Both the position numbers and the translations under genes were made by a program. 64,000 bases of DNA from Lycocorax pyrrhopterus obiensis. Its lineage: Eukaryota; Chordata; Aves; Passeriformes; Paradisaeidae. The DNA lies in the NCBI GenBank assembly GCA_014706295.1, contig JACSVZ010000024.1:1729136-1793135 (forward strand), written 5' to 3'. A model generated the notes under the pieces. The model saw nothing but the letters and a program-made list of their open reading frames with translations. It was not told the origin of the DNA and ran no database searches. Positions within the stretch are counted from its first letter, which is position 1, and every line of letters starts with the position of its first letter. Shown here piece after piece: positions 54,683 through 63,210 of the stretch.

Positions 54683-55660
54683 TGTCTTCTTCCAACAGGA
54701 TTCCCATAGTCAGCATTCCCAGAAGAGGTTCCCACCTCATCCTGGAGTGTCCTAGTGCTCTGAAATGTGAGGGAGGAGAAGGAGCAGAGAGGAGATGGGG
54801 AAAGATGCTCGTAATGTGTAATGAGCCTTTAATGCTCTCCCTGGCCCCCTCCCAACACATATGGGAGCTGGATGAGCCAATTAAACCGACACCAATTAAA
54901 TCAGCATCAATCACATCCCGTAAAGCAGAGGTGGGGCCCCGGCAGACACCCCCGCTGTGAAGGATGTCACAGCTGGCCTGAGGCTGACTCCCTTCCAGCC
55001 TGGAGAGAGCCAGACCCTGGAGGCACCAGCAGAGAGGAGAAAGGGATGGGTGGGGACCCGGACCAGAAGTGGGGGTGGGCAGAGGGGATGCCAGAGCTCA
55101 GGTTCCAGCTGGGACAGGCACTTTTCTCACTGGAGTCCTTGCACAGGGTGACCTTGAACCCTGGAGGTGACACAGCTTGTGACTGTGCAGCCTGAGCTGG
55201 CCCTCCTGCCCTGGGCTCAGCCCCACGGACATCCTGCTGCTCCGGGGGGCTCCAGCAGCTCCAGGGGCTGCGCAGGGTGGGCTCAGCCTGGCAGGCTGCA
55301 TCTCTGACTTTGCCCTTCTGCTCTCATCCCAGCCAGTGCTGACACCAGGGCTGCAGCAGCCAGCCAAGGGGATGGAAAAGTGAGTGTGAATTCCCCTTTC
55401 CAGCCTGCCCTGCTCTGCTCAGGCTCCTTGGTTTGCTCTCCCTTCGACCTAGAGCACGGGGAGGTGCTAAAAAGCCCCTAAAAAGGGGCTGTTGGATGCT
55501 GGGCTGGTGCCCATCCTCACCTTGGCTGGAAGAGTCTTGTCCTGTCCCCTGGGGTTCTGTGTCCTCCATGGGGTTCTGTGTCCACGGTGTCCCGTGTCCC
55601 CCTGGCCCTCACAACCAGGGAGCAGGAGGTCTCAGGGAGGCTGCAGAGCAGATCTGAGTG
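54683..55660. other. Unique region with one AT-rich homeodomain-like patch
   Basis: At 54790-54925, 'gtaatgtgtaatgagccttt', 'gagccaattaaaccgacacc' and 'aattaaatcagcatcaatca' place several TAAT/ATTA cores, including two CCAATTAA, in 130 bp. It could be regulatory. The rest is featureless. Confidence 0.35.
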
Positions 55661-56130
55661 TAGCTACCTGTGAGTTTAGAGATCCAAACAGCATTGGAGA
55701 TGTCCAATGTCAGAGCTTTGCAAACGCAGGTCTGGGGCACACGAGTGAAGTGGCAACTCTTGACTTAATCCAGACAACTGTCACCGAACCACAAAGGAGC
55801 AGGAACTCTAATTAAGTCCCAGAGCCCTTTGGGGAGTATCAAGCCAGAAAAACAGTTCACAGGCTTTAGGCAGGGTGATTTTAAACAAATGAGGAAGTGC
55901 CTTAGAAACAGCTTAAGATGAAAGCTACCAAATTAAAATCCTTGCAATCAGTGTGGAGGCTACTTATGCAACAACCTCCTGAGGAGGAATTGGAATCCCA
56001 GAGATAAAACTCTAAACAAATAAAGAGACAGGAGATGAAAAAAGAAATGAAACTTGGTCAAAAAGTGATGTACAGAGGGCTGCTTGAGCTGCCTTCGAAA
56101 AGTCGAGCATCACAAAGGGGCAAAACCGAT
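55661..56130 (+). other. A-rich segment, possibly retroelement-derived
   Basis: About 470 bp with strong A bias on the plus strand ('aataaagagacaggagatga', 'aaaaaagaaatgaaacttgg', 'accaaattaaaatccttgc'). That is the base skew typical of retroviral internal regions and unlike its GC-rich neighbours. One plus-strand frame shows a Lys/Glu/Gln-rich run interrupted by stops at 55911 or so and 56007. I cannot match it to a named gene. It may be a decayed retroelement interior or an unusual unique segment. Confidence 0.3.
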
Positions 56131-56574
56131 GTCAGCTAAGAGGGGAGTGGGAGGATGGAGAGGGTATCCAGCTCTCCGGGACACCGTCCAGCTTCCCTGA
56201 GCAAGCAGGAACATGGCTGTGGGTATGATCAGACATCTTCCTGCATCCTTGAGGGCTCTGGATGGCTCTAGCGTGAGGAGGTGGGGTTGAACCCAGAGGT
56301 CCCCATCAGACACCTTGGTTTGGGGGAAGCAGCTCCCAGCAGAGCATCTCCCCCTCCTTGGAGTGACGGGATATTGTCCTCACACTCGAGTTCTTGCCAG
56401 GGTTGGCAGGTCCTGGGAGGCCAGGCCAGCTCCAGCTTTAGGAGAGTCCTGCAAACGCACAGCATCTCCCAAGCTGGGAGAACAAACACAGCGTGAAACC
56501 TGACAGTGAACTGCAGGTGCCTGAGCCCAGAGCCTGGTTCCTAATGCAGCTCTGCTGGAGTGCAGGGGCTGGGA
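56131..56574. other. Unique sequence, nothing recognised
   Basis: No repeat or exon recognised before the 33-bp minisatellite. Confidence 0.4.
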
Positions 56575-56892
56575 GGAACGAGCTGCCGGGCAGGGGAGCC
56601 CAGGCAAACGGGGCACTGCCGGGCAGGGGAGCCCAGGCAAACGGAGCACTGCCAGGCAGGGGAGCCCAGGCACACCGGACCCTGCCGGGCAGGGGAGCCC
56701 AGGCACACGGGGCACTGCCGGGCAGGGGAGCCCAGGCACACCGGACCCTGCCGGGCAGGGGAGCCCAGGCACACGGGGCACTGCAGGGCAGGGGAGCCCA
56801 GGCATAGCGGGCACTGCAGGGCAGGGGAGCCCAGGCACAGCGGGCACTGCCGGGCAGGGGAGCCCAGGCACACGGGGCACTGCCGGGCATGC
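56575..56892. repeat. 33-bp minisatellite, about 9-10 copies
   Basis: The unit reads 'ggcaggggagcccaggcaca' plus 'cggggcactgccg' (33 bp). Main variants are CAAACGG, CACCGGACCC and CATAGCGG in the second half, and CTGCA for CTGCC. The G-runs recur every unit, so the plus strand has quadruplex potential. Frames are open on both strands with an 11-residue period. Confidence 0.96.
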
Positions 56893-57377
56893 CCTGGGGC
56901 TGAGTCCTTGCCCACAGTAATGCCCTGAAGGTTTGCAGTGGCCCGGGGCCCTTGTCTCTGCTGAGGGGAGCTGGGGGCTCCCTGAGGAGCCAGGGGGCTC
57001 CCCGAGGACTCGCAGCCCTGACGTGCTTGGGTTGCAGGCTAAGCTGGTTGCACACTCAGTGGCTGCATCTTCCAGATCGGGAACGATGCTTCTCCTGAGC
57101 CACTCAAAGGTAGCGGCTGGCCCACGATGGGCAGCTCACCCCAGGGAGATGGTCTGTGCAGGTGTGGAGTCACTCCTGGGACACCAAAGACAGCTGGGTG
57201 AGGCAGCCGATGGCACCAGCACCAGGTTTGGCTTTCCAAGGATGCAAGGATCAGAAATTCCCAAAGTTAGTGTGACTTTGGAAGCTCCATTCCAGTATCT
57301 AAGGGGGCTTACAAGGAGGCTGGAGCCCTTTTCACAAGGGCATGGAGTGACAGGAAAAGGGGGCCTTAAGCTGAAGG
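56893..57377. other. Unique sequence, nothing recognised
   Basis: GC-moderate spacer between a minisatellite and a CR1 copy. Confidence 0.4.
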
Positions 57378-57638
57378 AGGGCAGGGCTGGATGGGATCTT
57401 GGGAAGGAATTGTTCCCTGGGAGGGTGGGGAGGGGCTGGGATGGAATTCCCAGAGTAGCTGTGGCTGCCCCTGGATCCCTGGAAGCGTCCAAGGCCAGGC
57501 TGGATGGGGCTTGGACCAGCCTGGGACAGTGAGAGGTATCCCTGCCCATGGCAGGAGTTGGAATGGGATGGGCTTTGAGGTCCCTCCCAACCCAGCCCAA
57601 CCCAGCCCAACCCAACCGATTCCATGGTTCCGCGTGAC
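57378..57638 (+). repeat. CR1 LINE 3' end
   Basis: 'ggagggcagggctggatggg', 'aaggaattgttccctgggag', 'tggctgcccctggatccctg', 'gacagtgagaggtatccctg' and 'gaggtccctcccaacccagc'. In place of the normal short 'ccaaccca' there are four 'cccaacccagcccaaccc' type repeats before 'ccgattccatggttcc', a local expansion beside the tail. Confidence 0.95.
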
Positions 57639-57659
57639 TCCAGCAAGCCCCCTTGCCCT

Positions 57660-58175
57660 GCTCCTGGCCAGCTTTCGCTGGTGCCCTGAGCCCGCCCAGG
57701 GGCAGTGCCAGCTGCGCCCTGCCCCGGCAGCAGCGTGGCACGGAGCGCATCGGGGCACCGAGCACGCCGCAGTGCGGGGACAGCGCCTGGCACGGGCGCT
57801 CGGCAGCTGCCCCGCAGGACCCACGGTCGGGATCACCCTCCGGAGTGCCACAGGCACCACCTGCAGCCGTGCTGGGCGGCAGCTGCGGGACAGCAGCCCG
57901 GGGACGCGCAGCCCTGGCTCTGCTGGCAGCGGCTTTGCCATCCCGCATCCTCGGTGTGGGCAGAGCTCCGCTCCCGGCGCTGCCAGCGCGGGGGCCGCGA
58001 TGGGCACGGGGCCACGACGGGAGCGGGGCTGGCAGCCTGGCACACCCTGCCAGAGCCCCGCGCGTCCCCTCCGTGCCAGCAGAGCGGCAGCGAGGCGGCG
58101 GCGGTGCCCGACCCCGCTCCCGCACACGCGGGTTGGGGCAGGGAGGGCTCCGCTGCGCCCTCGCTTCAAATCCGA
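57660..58175. other. Strong CpG island
   Basis: The densest long CpG-rich stretch in the window: 'cagcgtggcacggagcgcat', 'cgagcacgccgcagtgcggg', 'cactgccagcgcgggggccg' type blocks and 'cagcgaggcggcggcggtgc'. CpG appears not to be depleted over about 500 bp. This usually marks a promoter in birds. Long overlapping open frames on both strands reflect GC content. No TATA box or recognisable first coding exon is seen. Confidence 0.5.
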
Positions 58176-58430
58176 CTGGAACAAGCTCGGGAAATTGGAA
58201 GGACGGGAGGGGGAGGGAGGGCTAAAATGAGATAAATAAAACCAAATAAAAATAAACCCCAAACCCTCCGTTCTTCTTTGATTCTTCCTCCTTTTTTTTT
58301 TTTTTTCCTCCACGCCAAGATTACTAATTGTCTAAGCATCTCAATTTGCTGGTTTCACTTAATCACAGACACTTCGGAGATTATCAGCCTTCCCCACATG
58401 TTCGGTACCTTGTTTCCAAACTACAAGACC
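58176..58430. other. AT-rich block with poly-T between CpG-rich patches
   Basis: 'ataaataaaaccaaataaaa' and 'cttttttttttttttttcc' (58291-58308) are followed by 'ttactaattgtctaagcatc', 'ggtttcacttaatcacagac' and 'cttcggagattatcagcc'. The second part is non-repetitive and could be conserved. Confidence 0.35.
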
Positions 58431-58610
58431 CACGGGGAGCAGGCAGCGAGCGCCTGCAGGAGCGACAGCCGCGACGCTGCCGCTTCCCCCCGCGTCCCTC
58501 CGGCTGCGCTGTCAGAGCTTGATTTGCCTCTGAAACCGCCGCGTATTCCCCCAAAGTTGCCGAGCACGGGGGCCGTGAGGAACGGCGAGGTGGGGGCTGG
58601 GGGCACCGTT
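58431..58610. other. Second CpG-rich patch
   Basis: 'gcagcgagcgcctgcaggag', 'gacagccgcgacgctgccgc' and 'ccccgcgtccctccggctgc'. Together with the island at 57660-58175 it forms a nearly 1-kb CpG-rich domain split by an AT-rich block. Confidence 0.45.
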
Positions 58611-59113
58611 GTCAGCTCCTGGCAGCTCCCAGCCTTTGATTTGCACAAAAGAAAGGAGGGAGGTGGGGGGAGGGAATGGATATGATTTATTCAGCAAGTT
58701 CCTAACCGGGTTTTTTCTGTTTTTTTTTTCCCCTTCTTCTTTTCCAGAGGCTGTGAAATAACTGAAGCCGACGGAAAGGTGAAGTGCTGGGAGAGATGAA
58801 GGAGGCGCGTTTGAAGGCATTTTCTTCCTTTTTGTCACATCTCACTGCAAAGCTTTTAATTCCTGGAGCTCAGTTCCTTCCTGGAAAGTCTGAGCCAGAG
58901 GGGGGTGGGCTCGCTGCGGGCGGCGGGGTCCTGTTGGCTGGCACAGGGGCGGGCAGAGAAGGAGGGAGGAGGTCCCGGTGCGCGGGGGGTGTTGGTGGTT
59001 TTCTGTCCCATCACCAGCGGTTGGTCCCTCGTTGCCCTGGTGCCCACCCCTGGGCCGGGGGGTCTCTGCTGCAGGTGCTGGGAGCCAGCTCTGCCCTCAG
59101 CCCATCGCCACTT
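58611..59113. other. Unique segment with a splice-acceptor-like tract
   Basis: 'ctgttttttttttccccttc' then 'ttcttttccag' ends at 58747, a textbook polypyrimidine-AG. 'ggaaaggtgaagtgc' follows about 30 bp later and includes a possible donor. That would leave a very short untranslated or microexon. Together with the nearby CpG island this is the most exon-like context in the window, but still weak. Confidence 0.3.
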
Positions 59114-59680
59114 GAGTCACAGAGTCACGGAGTGAAGGATTTAAGGCTGGAGAAGACCTCCAAGTTCACCAAGTCCAACTTGAAACCAAATCCCACCGTG
59201 TCACTAAACCACATCACAAAGTGCCACGGCTGCTCATTTTTTGAACGCTTCTAGGGATGGTGCCTCCACCACTGCCCCGAGCAGCTGTGCCAGGGCTTGA
59301 CCACCCTTTCAGTGAAGAAATTTCCATAATATCCACCCTGAGCCTGCCCTGGCCCAGCCTGAGGCCATTCCCTCTCCTCCTGTCCCTGTTCCCTGGGAGC
59401 AGAGCCCGACCCCCCCCCCGGCTGCCCCCTCCTGTCAGGGAGTTGTGCAGAGCCACAAGGTCCCCCCTGAGCCTCCTCTTCTCCAGGCTGAGCCCCTTTC
59501 CCAGCTCCCTCAGCCGCTCCTGGGGCTCCAGCTCCTTCCCCAGCTCCGTTCCCTTCCTGGACACGCTCCAGCTCCTCCATGTCCTTCTTGTCCTGAGGGG
59601 CCCAGAACTGACCCCAGGGTTGGGGGTGCCACGCCAAGACCCAGGCCCTGCCCAGCGAGGGACTGAGCCGGGCAGAGACA
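59114..59680 (-). repeat. CR1 LINE 3' fragment, about 560 bp
   Basis: 'gagtcacagagtcacggagt', 'agaagacctccaagttcacc', 'gtgcctccaccactgccccg', 'aagaaatttccataatatcc', 'accctgagcctgccctggcc', 'tcctgtcagggagttgtgca' and 'gcccagaactgaccccaggg'. It is the longest antisense CR1 copy, parallel to the one at 20.0 kb. The 5' edge is uncertain by about 50 bp. Confidence 0.95.
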
Positions 59681-59832
59681 GCTCTGCTCCAGTGCCAGCA
59701 GAGGAGCATCCAAAGAGCAGAGGGCACAGCCCATCCTGATGGCACCGGGACAGGCAGTGGGAGCAGGGCACGTCACCAGCAGTGTGGGTGCCATGATGGG
59801 ACCCGGGGTGATGTGTCCTGGGGACCCTGCTT
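59681..59832. other. Unique spacer
   Basis: GC-rich DNA between two CR1 copies. Nothing recognised. Confidence 0.4.
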
Positions 59833-59897
59833 GAGCAGAGAGGTTGGACTAGAGGGTGTCCAGTGGGTCCTTCCAACCTGAGCCAGTCTGTGATTTA
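59833..59897 (+). repeat. CR1 LINE 3' tail, sense
   Basis: 'gagcagagaggttggactag', 'agggtgtccagtgggtcctt' and 'ccaacctgagccagtctgtg' are the last 65 bp of a sense CR1. It ends exactly where an antisense copy begins. Confidence 0.9.
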
Positions 59898-60118
59898 CAG
59901 AATCATAGAATTATGGGATGGTTTGGGTTGGGAGAGACCCTTAAATCCCATCCAGTGCCACCCCTGCCATGGGCAGGGACACCTCCCACTGTCCCAGGCT
60001 GTTCCAAGCCCCGTCCAGCCTGGCCTTGGACACTTCCAGGGATCCAGGGGCAGCCACAGCTTCTCTGGGCACCCTGTGCCAGGGCCTCAGCACCCTCTGA
60101 GGGGTCCCTCTGTGCCCC
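59898..60118 (-). repeat. CR1 LINE 3' fragment, antisense
   Basis: 'cagaatcatagaattatggg', 'atggtttgggttgggagaga', 'cccatccagtgccacccctg', 'ttccaagccccgtccagcct' and 'ttctctgggcaccctgtgcc'. It sits tail-to-tail with the sense CR1 to its left. Confidence 0.95.
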
Positions 60119-61382
60119 CATAGCTGAGGTGGGTCATTTCCTGCACCCCTTTAGAGCTGTAGGGCATCAGCACGTCCTGCTCAGTAGAGAAGGGGAGTTC
60201 GCAAGAAGAATCAAACAGCATTTACAGCGTGAAAAAGCATCTGAAATCAAATTTGGTTTCTTGCACAGGAAAAATCATCTCCTTTTTTTTTTTTCTGTTT
60301 TAAGGAAAAATGATGATTGGAAACTTGACTTTGTCCTCTGGTTGTCTGCTTTGGGAGAGCTGCGCTCCCTGCCAGTCCAATTGCATTTGTCTTCTCTAAA
60401 CAACAGAAAGCACGGAACAGCCCCAGGAGCAGGGGCACCTGGGGCAAACACGAGGAAAACGAGGAAAACGCAGCAACAGCCTCCAGCTCCACCCAGCACA
60501 GCTCTCCCCCGGGGCAGAGGGGGCTTTGAGGCCCTGCTCTCCCCACCCACACCAGGGATCTCCTCTGGCTTTTCCTGGCACAGGTTCCCCAGGGAGGCAG
60601 CAAACCATGGGGCCCACGGAGCAGGAGCCGTGGCTGGGTTAAGCAGCTGTCAGCAGCCAAAAAATTCACATTTCCAGTATTTCTGCTCTGGTTAGAAACC
60701 AGAAGAGGATTGTGTCCACAGGTCTGATTTACAACCCAATCCCCTGGCACTGCACACAGACTCCCAGGAGCTCTCCTGTAACTTGGATCTGAAATCCCAC
60801 CCATTTCCTTGGCAATCCCCTGACATGACCCGTGACATTTTGTTTTTTAAACTCCAGCAACCAAAAGCCATTCCCCTCTTTCTCTCCTGGCCCTTCCTCT
60901 CTGCAGCTCTTCTGCACCACCACCAAAATCATCTGCATGGCTGGGCTTTGGTCCTGCAGGAAGAAGCTCCTTGTGCACGATTCATTGAGGGTTTTTATTT
61001 TTCTTTTTTTAAATTATTTTTTTATTTCCCATTTGCAAGTTGCTGAGAAGCTGATCCTGATTTCTGCAAATGAATTTGTTATCTGCAAGTGTTCACTGAA
61101 TAGTTTATGCAAACAAATTTCAGCCCATAGGGTGTTTGCAAACTGTTCATTTCATGGTATGTGATTAGTAGAAATGGTCAGAAAATGGGTGCAAAACAAT
61201 TTTTACGAGCTGTCCTCAACACCCAGGCTCCTCATGCCTCCATTTCTATCACTGACTTCTTTTTTTTTAACTGGAATTAGAAAAATATCAACCAGCACAT
61301 GATGAGTTGAACTTTTCATGCTTTGTTTCCAGCTGAAAACTCTAAAAGGAGAGCAGTTGATGCTCAGAGAAAGGGCAGACAC
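60119..61382. other. Unique region, AT-rich in the right half
   Basis: From about 60960 to 61340 the DNA is AT-rich: 'gggtttttatttttcttttt', 'gcaaatgaatttgttatctg', 'gtttatgcaaacaaatttca'. The last is octamer-like (TATGCAAA). No repeat family or gene recognised. Confidence 0.35.
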
Positions 61383-61540
61383 AGAATCAGAGAATCACAG
61401 ATTGGTTTGGGTTGGAAGGGACTTTAAAGAACATCTCGTTCCACCCCCTGCCATGGGCAGGGACACCTTCCCAGGCTGCTCCAGCCTGGCCTTGGACACT
61501 TCCAGGGATGGGGCAGCCACAGCTTCTCTGGGAAGAGGAG
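61383..61540 (-). repeat. CR1 LINE 3' fragment
   Basis: 'cagaatcagagaatcacaga', 'ttggtttgggttggaaggga', 'ccctgccatgggcagggaca', 'ctccagcctggccttggaca' and 'cacagcttctctgggaag'. About 157 bp with a good tail. Confidence 0.95.
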
Positions 61541-61791
61541 AGGTTATGGAGTCTTAGGAGGTTAAAGGTTCCTTTTTCCTGAGGAAGAAACAGAACCCAT
61601 CCTGCAGGGATCCCTCGTCACCCAGGGCCCGTTCCTGACGCCGGGTCTGTGGTGAGGGTGTCTGGCCTTCCAGGCTGAGCTGAGGACTGTCTCCCACTCC
61701 CAGGCCCCAGCACTGCTCCTCACTCACCACAGCTGTACCTGCACCATCCCCTGGTCACCCCTTGCCGGGGATCTGCCCGATATCCCACAGG
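61541..61791. other. Unique spacer
   Basis: Between two oppositely oriented CR1 copies. Nothing recognised. Confidence 0.4.
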
Positions 61792-61968
61792 GAATGGCTG
61801 CCCAGAGAAGCTGTGGCTGGAAAATATCCAAGGCCAGGCTGGACAGGGCTTGGAGCACCCTGGGACAGTGGAAAGTGTCCCTGCCCGTGGCAGGGGTGGA
61901 CAAGGTGAGTTTTAAGGTCTCTTCCAACCCAAGCCATTCCACGATTCCAGGACTCTATGAATCCGTCA
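61792..61968 (+). repeat. CR1 LINE 3' end
   Basis: 'ggctgcccagagaagctgtg', 'ccaaggccaggctggacagg', 'gtgtccctgcccgtggcagg', 'aaggtctcttccaacccaag' and the tail 'ttccacgattccaggactct'. Confidence 0.94.
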
Positions 61969-62186
61969 CTGTGCCACCCCTGGAGCTGCAGATCCCTACC
62001 ATGGGCAGGGGCACCATCGCGGGGCCAACCCCCGTGCTGGGAACGACCAAGGCACAAACACCCGGTCCTGGATGACCTGACAGTGACGTAGCAGAGGTAA
62101 GACCCTGGAGGAGCTCAGTGCAGAGCTGTCCAGCCCCGGAGCCCGGGGCTCACAGGGGGCTCAGAGGTGGCCCCAGCATCAGGGAG
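61969..62186. other. Unique spacer
   Basis: Between a CR1 tail and LTR copy C. Nothing recognised. Confidence 0.4.
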
Positions 62187-62574
62187 TGCAGTAATCACAC
62201 AGGGGCATGGACTTTACACACAGGATGGAAAGTGCAAAGCCTTTATTGCGCAGTGAATATTCCCTAAATACCAGCACCCAACAGGATATCACATCATAGA
62301 AACAGGAAAGATGTTCACCTCAGTGTCCCCCAATCACCTGGGGTAGTGCACAGACATTGCCCATTATGGTAACAGGTAAACAATGCCCTGTAAGGTCACA
62401 AACTACAATTATCACATCTCATAGGCCCAGCACTGTCCACAAACCCACAATCCTCTCTCAGCCCATCCCCGGTGACCTGGATGCACTCCCAGGGTCACCT
62501 CTGGGTCCAAGAAAGAGGCTCTCTCTGCGGCCCTCAGGGCCTGTCTCTCTTCCAGCACACAGTGCACCCCAACA
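62187..62574 (-). mobile_element. Solo LTR of the same endogenous retrovirus family (copy C)
   Basis: Reverse-strand 388-bp copy with the same length as copy A. On the plus strand it begins 'tgcagtaatcacacaggggc' and ends 'gtgcaccccaaca', so the element itself reads TG...CA. The polyadenylation signal (TTTATT on plus) is at 62242-62247. The 6-bp target duplication agggag is exact on both sides (62181-62186 and 62575-62580). No proviral interior adjoins. By eye it differs from the 388-bp core of copy B at about 8 positions and from copy A at about 12. Confidence 0.95.
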
Positions 62575-62857
62575 AGGGAGCAGTCGGAGGCTCCCCGTGG
62601 GTTTTCCAGCACCGACAGAAAATGGTGCCTGGAAGATTTATTCATTTAACGCATCTGGCAATTACATTTCGGCAGGTGGTGTGTGGGGCCTGGATTCCTT
62701 CCACGCACACCAGGCTCGGGAAGGCTCCAGTCCCACGTTTGATAAATCTCAAAATAGAATAAATAAATAAAATCAACAGTCCCCAGCTGCGAGTGTGGAG
62801 GAGGCACATCCTCTCCCCGTGCCACGCGTTCCTCCTGCCTCCCCCGCGCCGGGACAG
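62575..62857. other. Unique spacer, AT-rich end
   Basis: Ends in 'aatagaataaataaataaaa' near 62755-62775, a short A/T-rich run that might be an old poly-A. No gene or family recognised. Confidence 0.4.
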
Positions 62858-63210
62858 GGATTCGGCACTGCCCCCCTCCTCCTGGGCATGGGATTCAGCA
62901 CTGCCCACTCCTCCTGGGCATGGGATTCAGCACTGCCCGCTCCTCCTGGGCACGGGATTCGGCACTGCCCGCTCCTCCTGGGCACGGGATCCTCGGGGCT
63001 GGGATTCAGCACTGCCCACTCCTCCTGGGCACGGGATCCTCGGGGCTGGGATTCGGCACTGCCCACTCCTCCTGGGCACGGGATCCTCGGGGCTGGGATT
63101 CGGCACTGCCCCCTCCTCCTGGGCACGGGATTCGGCACTGCCCCCTCCTCCTGGGCACGGGATCCTCGGGGCTGGGGTTCAGCACTGCCCACTCCTCCCC
63201 AGCCCGGGAT
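62858..63210. repeat. Compound minisatellite, about 9 units of 32 or 47-53 bp
   Basis: The short unit is 'cactgcccactcctcctggg' plus 'cacgggattcgg'. The long unit inserts 'atcctcggggctggg' before ATTCGG. Order along the array is roughly short, short, short, long, long, long, short, long. Left-hand units have CATGGG and ATTCAG, right-hand ones CACGGG and ATTCGG. Open frames on both strands arise from the array. Confidence 0.95.
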
